From the NCBI GenBank assembly GCA_016935955.1, contig JAFGPY010000098.1, positions 1 to 21,161 of the forward strand: 21,161 nt of DNA. The letters are read 5' to 3'. The translations under genes were made by a program, and so were the position numbers. Source of the DNA: Planctomycetota bacterium (GTDB lineage Bacteria; Planctomycetota; Phycisphaerae; FEN-1346; JAACEH01). This document shows, piece after piece, positions 17,711 to 21,161 of the stretch; position 1 is the stretch's first letter; every line of letters begins with the position of its first letter. The notes under the pieces are model-generated. The model did no database searches, was not told the origin of the DNA, and saw nothing but the letters and a program-made list of their open reading frames with translations.

Positions 17711-17845
17711 CTAACAGCCCGTTGAAGAATGTAGCCCGGCCGCCCTCGGCCGGGTGGCACGGACCTAAACGGTCGTTTGCCGCCTTGTGTCACGCCCGAG
17801 GGCGGGCGTGCTACATAAGCTTTGACTTTTTCAATGGGCGGCTAA
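17711..17845. mobile_element. MITE-like 135-bp element with nested inverted repeats
   Basis: Outer inverted ends are CTAACAGCCCGTTGAAGAA (17711-17729) and TTTTTCAATGGGCGGCTAA (17827-17845), about 14 of 19 bases matching. Within lies a second inverted pair of family C units (ATGTAGCCCGGCCG... at 17729 and ...CGGGCGTGCTACAT ending 17816). No coding capacity. It lies between the two paralogous secreted-protein genes. Confidence 0.65.
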
Positions 17846-17942
17846 GGCCGGCTCCGGTCGACATTTGCAGTTTTCTGTGAAACAAACCGGCCGGACGGTC
17901 GTCAAAAGGTTGTCCGAATCGGAAAATCTGCACGTGAAATGC

Positions 17943-17997
17943 AACTTGGGATTTCCTAGTTACAATTGCTACCAACGTGACCATGCGTTGGTATAAT
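17943..17997 (+). promoter_or_regulatory. Promoter and operator-like dyads before paralogue 2
   Basis: An extended -10, TGGTATAAT, with TATAAT at 17992-17997 and no good -35. An exact 8-bp dyad TACCAACG-8 nt-CGTTGGTA (17970-17993) overlaps the -10. A second, imperfect dyad AACTTGGGATTTCCTAGTT (17943-17961) lies just upstream. The layout fits a repressor site on the -10 and an activator site at the position of a missing -35. Confidence 0.65.
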
Positions 17998-18053
17998 AAG
18001 GGCTCAACTCGTCGTTGGGTGGTACAGCGTCAATTCACTTCGAGGGACGACCG

Positions 18054-19076
18054 ATGAAGCGGGAACGGGTGGTTCTTGCTCTGGCATGTCTGGCGATGGC
18101 GACAATCTGCGAACCTGTGCTGGCCCGGCCCAGGGGCCGCATCTCCAACTGGCCCGATGCCGTCAGCGCAGCCAAGGAGTACGGCCGAATCATCCTCTGC
18201 ATGTACACGCCGGGGATCACGCGGCTGTACGGGCCGGGGAAGACCAACGACAATACGGCCGGCGAGGCTACCGAATGGCCGCTCATCTCGGTCATCTGCC
18301 AGCCGCAGGTCCGCAAGCTCCAGAAGCAGTACTACGTCATCGCCCGCCTCCGCATGGGCGACCCGAACAGCAACTGGGACAAGTTCTCGTCGCAGACCAG
18401 AAACTGCTGCTTCGTGACCGACCGCGGCGAGTTCCTGGAAGCCGTCTCCACCGAGTGCACCGTCGCCCAGTTCACGGAAGTCTGCCAGCGGGCCGTCGAA
18501 AAGGCCAAAGCCCTGCGTGCCGCCGATCCGCCGACGCCGGCCGAGGTCGTGACCGCTGCCGAGCAGGCGCTTAAGGACGAGGACTACGGTCCGGCCCTCA
18601 GCAAGGCGGAGGAGGCGCTGAAGGCCGTCGAAGAGACGTCGCCCCTCGGCCGCCGGGCCGACCGCGTGCGGAAGACCATCGCCGGCAGGGCCCAGGGCGG
18701 ACTCGGCCGCGGCGAGGCCAAGCTCGAAGAGGGCAAAACCCTGGCGGGCCTCCGCGAACTCGACGAAGTGGCTCACCTGTTCTCGATGCTGCCCGAGGGA
18801 AAACAGGCCGCACAATGCGTCGAGGCCGCCATGACCGATCCCAAGCACGCCGAGGACGCCGCCGAGTATGCCAAGGAACGCAAGGTCTACGACCTGCTCG
18901 AACAGGGAGAGGAACTGAGCGATTGCCAGAAGTGGAAGGAGGCCGTCGCCGCGTACCAGGAGATCGTCGACAACTACAAGGCGAGCCCGGTCCTCCGCCG
19001 CGCAGCCGCCCGCCTCAAGGAATGCCGCGACGCCCTGAAAGAGGAAGAGGCCGAGAACGCTTCAACCGAGAACTGA
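18054..19076 (+). CDS. Secreted thioredoxin-like/TPR-like protein, paralogue 2
   Basis: A 340-residue exported protein. The signal peptide is residues 1-25 (VVLALACLAMATICEPVLA, cleavage after VLA). Residues about 30-145 match the thioredoxin-like region of paralogue 1 (WPDAVSAAKEYGRIILCMYT; YYVIARLRMGDPNSNWDKFS; CCFVTDRGEFLEAV). The adjacent CC in the late strand is not a CxxC active site. The C-terminal helical half (AEVVTAAEQALKDEDYGPAL; LRELDEVAHLFSMLP; KWKEAVAAYQEIVDNYKASP) parallels paralogue 1. It starts at ATG 18054 behind GAGGGA. Its own regulated-looking promoter lies upstream, so the pair is probably not a single operon. The role is unknown. Confidence 0.82.
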   Translation: MKRERVVLALACLAMATICEPVLARPRGRISNWPDAVSAAKEYGRIILCMYTPGITRLYGPGKTNDNTAGEATEWPLISVICQPQVRKLQKQYYVIARLRMGDPNSNWDKFSSQTRNCCFVTDRGEFLEAVSTECTVAQFTEVCQRAVEKAKALRAADPPTPAEVVTAAEQALKDEDYGPALSKAEEALKAVEETSPLGRRADRVRKTIAGRAQGGLGRGEAKLEEGKTLAGLRELDEVAHLFSMLPEGKQAAQCVEAAMTDPKHAEDAAEYAKERKVYDLLEQGEELSDCQKWKEAVAAYQEIVDNYKASPVLRRAAARLKECRDALKEEEAENASTEN

Positions 19077-19078
19077 GC

Positions 19079-19256
19079 GATCAAACGGTTGCGAACGTTC
19101 GTATCCCGCCGCAGTGCGGCGGGCTTGTGCCGCGGCAACCGTCGCGTGTCGAAAAGCCCCCAAGCAACCATCGGGTGTTGAACAAGCCCCCAGCACCGCT
19201 GGGGGATAGGAGGCTGCCTTTGTGCGACGCGGCGCACATATCCGAGTGTGAACGGC
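19079..19256. repeat. Family D related repeat
   Basis: It shares with 8172-8302 the run GGTTGCGAACGTTCGTATCC, the hairpin CCCGCCGCAGTGCGGCGGG, GAACAAGCCCCC and GTGCGAC.CGGCGC.CACAT. It lacks the left part and the perfect 19-bp ends and has an extra internal segment. It fills the space between the stop codon of paralogue 2 and the stop codon of fabF. Confidence 0.75.
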
Positions 19257-19257
19257 C

Positions 19258-20499
19258 CTAGACTCGTCGCACGGCCAGGCAGGCGTTGTGCCCGCCAAAG
19301 CCGAACGAGTTGCTGATGGCCACGTCGACCTTCGCCTTCCGGGCGGCGCCGGGCACGAAGTCCATCTGGACGCCGTCGTCCGGGTGCTCGAAGTTCAGCG
19401 TCGCGTGGATCATGTTCTCCTGCATCCCGCGCACGGTAGCGATCAGCTCCACGGCGCCGCTGGCGCCGAGCAGGTGACCGATGAAGCTCTTGGTGCTGGA
19501 GATCGGTATCCGCCGGGCGTGTTCGCCGAACACGGCCCGCACCGCCCGGACCTCCATGGCGTCGCCCAGGCCCGTGCTGGTGCCGTGGGCATTGATGTAA
19601 TCGACGTCCTCGGGATTCAGCCCGGCGTCGTGCAGGGCGTCTTCCATGGCCGCCGCGGCGCCGCGCCCTTCCTCGTCCGGGGCCGTGATGTGGCAACCGT
19701 CGCCGGCCATGCCGTAGCCGATCACCTCGGCGTAGATCCTGGCCCCGCGAGCCTTGGCGTGTTCCATTTCCTCGAGCACGAGGATCCCGGCGCCCTCGCC
19801 CATGACGAAGCCGTCGCGATCGCGGTCGAACGGGCGGCTGGCCCGCTCGGGCTCGTCGTTGCGGGTCGACAGGGCCTTCATGGCGCAGAATCCCGACAGG
19901 CCGATCCGCGTTATGGCGGCCTCGCTGCCGCCGCTGATCATGATGTCAGCTTCGCCGCGCTCGACCACCTTGAAGGCGTCGCCGATCGAGTTGGTGGCGC
20001 TGGCGCAGGCCGAAACGACGGCCACGTTCGGTCCCTTGAGGCCGTAACGGATCGAGATCAGGGCGCTGGCGGCATTGGCCATCAGCTTGGGCACCAGGAA
20101 GGCCGAGACGCGGCCCGGTCCCTTCTCCAGCAACCGTTCGAACTGGGTCTCGATTTCGTGCAGGCCGCCGATGCCGCTGCCGACCAGCACGCCGCAGCGG
20201 TAGGGGTCCTCTTTCGCGAAGTCCAGGCCGCAATCGGCCACGGCCTCGGCCGCGGCGACGATGGCGAACTGGCCGAAGCGGTCGATGCGTTTGACCTCGC
20301 GAGCGTCGATGCAACTGGCGGGATCGAATTCGGGGATTTCGCCGGCGATGCGGCTGTCGTACTCGCTCACGTCGAAGCGCGTGATCGGACGTACGCCGCT
20401 GCGACCGGCCACCAGGCCGTCCCAGAATTGCGAAACGGTCTGGCCAAGGCTTGTGACCAGACCCATGCCCGTGATGACCACGCGACGATCAGACGTCAC
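19258..20499 (-). CDS. fabF: 3-oxoacyl-ACP synthase II
   Basis: The condensing enzyme KASII joins malonyl-ACP to a growing acyl-ACP in fatty acid elongation, in the cytoplasm. The 413-residue length is normal. The Cys-His-His triad is seen: Cys165 ([10 protein letters not shown]), His305 (INAHGTST) and His342 ([11 protein letters not shown]). N-terminal [15 protein letters not shown] and C-terminal [12 protein letters not shown] are family hallmarks. It starts at GTG 20499, with AAGGGG eight bases upstream; the start overlaps the acpP TGA (GTGA), so translation is probably coupled. It is last in the fabG-acpP-fabF run. Confidence 0.97.
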   Translation of the reverse strand: MTSDRRVVITGMGLVTSLGQTVSQFWDGLVAGRSGVRPITRFDVSEYDSRIAGEIPEFDPASCIDAREVKRIDRFGQFAIVAAAEAVADCGLDFAKEDPYRCGVLVGSGIGGLHEIETQFERLLEKGPGRVSAFLVPKLMANAASALISIRYGLKGPNVAVVSACASATNSIGDAFKVVERGEADIMISGGSEAAITRIGLSGFCAMKALSTRNDEPERASRPFDRDRDGFVMGEGAGILVLEEMEHAKARGARIYAEVIGYGMAGDGCHITAPDEEGRGAAAAMEDALHDAGLNPEDVDYINAHGTSTGLGDAMEVRAVRAVFGEHARRIPISSTKSFIGHLLGASGAVELIATVRGMQENMIHATLNFEHPDDGVQMDFVPGAARKAKVDVAISNSFGFGGHNACLAVRRV

Positions 20500-20732
20500 T
20501 TCGAGTGCCCCTTAATGTAATCCACGGCCTGACCGACCGTCTGGATCTTCTCGGCGTCCTCGTCCGAAATGCTGATGTCGAACTCGTCTTCAAGCTCCAT
20601 GACCAGTTCGACCACATCGAGCGAATCGGCGCCCAGGTCGTTGACGAACGACGTCTCAGGAATGATCTGCGACTTGTCAACGCCCATCTGCTCGGCCACA
20701 ATGCTCGTTACGCGTTCTTCGATCGACCCCAC
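20496..20732 (-). CDS. acpP: Acyl carrier protein
   Basis: The small acidic carrier that holds the growing acyl chain on phosphopantetheine. From GTG 20732 it has 78 residues, with the attachment site Ser37 in [10 protein letters not shown] and the usual acidic helix [11 protein letters not shown] choose GTG 20732 because GGAGG (20741-20745) lies eight bases upstream and the product begins GSIEERV, as in known ACPs. The ATG at 20747 contains that ribosome site itself and has none of its own. It lies between fabG (64 codons' distance or less, 84 bp) and fabF (overlapping). Confidence 0.97.
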   Translation of the reverse strand: MGSIEERVTSIVAEQMGVDKSQIIPETSFVNDLGADSLDVVELVMELEDEFDISISDEDAEKIQTVGQAVDYIKGHSK

Positions 20733-20740
20733 GTTAACGT

Positions 20741-20745
20741 CCTCC
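20741..20745 (-). promoter_or_regulatory. Ribosome binding site deciding the acpP start
   Basis: Minus strand GGAGG, eight bases before GTG 20732. It overlaps the upstream in-frame ATG (20745-20747), which rules that codon out as the main start. Confidence 0.8.
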
Positions 20746-20816
20746 AAATCTTGATCGCTAGACTGACCAACTCATCGGCCGGCCGCCATGGCAGGCCGCC
20801 GGCTTACGAATTGTCC

Positions 20817-21161
20817 TCACATGACCATGCCGCCGTCGACGGCAATGACTTGTCCCGTGATGTACTCCGCTTCGTCCGAGGCGAAAAAGGCCACGGCCTC
20901 GGCCACGTCGGCCGGCTGGCCCATCCGCTTCAGCGGAATGTTGGCCAGAGCCTTGTCCTTCGCCGCCTGCGACACGGCGTCCGTCATGTCCGTCTTGATG
21001 AAACCCGGCGCCACGGCGTTGGCCGTCACGTTGCGGGCCGCAAGCTCCCGGGCCGTCGTCTTCGTCAGCCCCACCACGCCGGCCTTCGAGGCCGAGTAGT
21101 TGGCCTGCCCGGCGTTGCCGGCCAGCCCCGAGACGCTGGCGATGTTGACGATGCGGCCGCG
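20817..21161 (-). CDS. fabG: 3-oxoacyl-ACP reductase (5' part missing)
   Basis: A short-chain dehydrogenase that reduces 3-oxoacyl-ACP with NADPH. The last 114 residues are present, beginning in the catalytic core: [14 protein letters not shown] with the active Ser, NYSASKAG with the Tyr and Lys, then [20 protein letters not shown] and the C-terminal [15 protein letters not shown] typical of FabG. The Rossmann fold and start are beyond the window. It is followed at 84 bp by acpP on the same strand, which supports FabG over other dehydrogenases of the superfamily. Confidence 0.95.
   Translation of the reverse strand, partial: RGRIVNIASVSGLAGNAGQANYSASKAGVVGLTKTTARELAARNVTANAVAPGFIKTDMTDAVSQAAKDKALANIPLKRMGQPADVAEAVAFFASDEAEYITGQVIAVDGGMVM

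Overview
This is a GC-rich stretch of a bacterial chromosome with compact operons and many small palindromic repeats between genes. The organism is most likely a planctomycete (Planctomycetota, perhaps Phycisphaerae-like). The reasons are the SecA with a large insertion in its second nucleotide-binding domain, the GntR/LacI-type regulators, the secreted TPR proteins, and intergenic hairpin repeats of a type common in that phylum. The assignment is inferred from gene character, not from a marker phylogeny.

Layout. (1) 1-2665, minus strand: efp (elongation factor P) followed by secA (cut by the window edge), behind a consensus sigma70 promoter. (2) 2983-3144, minus strand: a promoter, a predicted three-hairpin RNA and an intrinsic terminator with no credible reading frame. 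I call this a candidate new small RNA. (3) 3310-8056, plus strand: a consensus promoter diverging from the RNA gene drives a tandem array of four paralogous GntR-type transcription factors with LacI-like sensor domains. (4) 8510-13060, minus strand: an operon of a secreted Ig/TPR protein, holA (DNA polymerase III delta subunit) and a lipoprotein. (5) 13492-14328, minus: a sugar phosphate isomerase/epimerase-like TIM barrel. (6) 14563-16382, minus: an ACT-domain protein and a UPF0210/PFL-family protein, a known conserved pair, here separated by a 77-bp repeat. (7) 16555-19076, plus: two paralogous secreted proteins with a thioredoxin-like N-terminus lacking a CxxC and a helical TPR-like C-terminus; the second has an operator-like dyad on its -10 box. 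(8) 19258-21161, minus: fabG (partial), acpP and fabF, a fatty acid synthesis operon.

The housekeeping genes (translation, secretion, replication, fatty acids) alternate with lineage-specific material. The parts most worth attention are the regulator array with its divergent small RNA, the Cys-rich insertion in SecA, the duplicated thioredoxin-like/TPR pair, and at least four families of short palindromic elements (including two 77-bp copies of identical length, and elements of 216 and 135 bp with terminal inverted repeats). I see no CRISPR array, tRNA, rRNA, transposase or phage gene.
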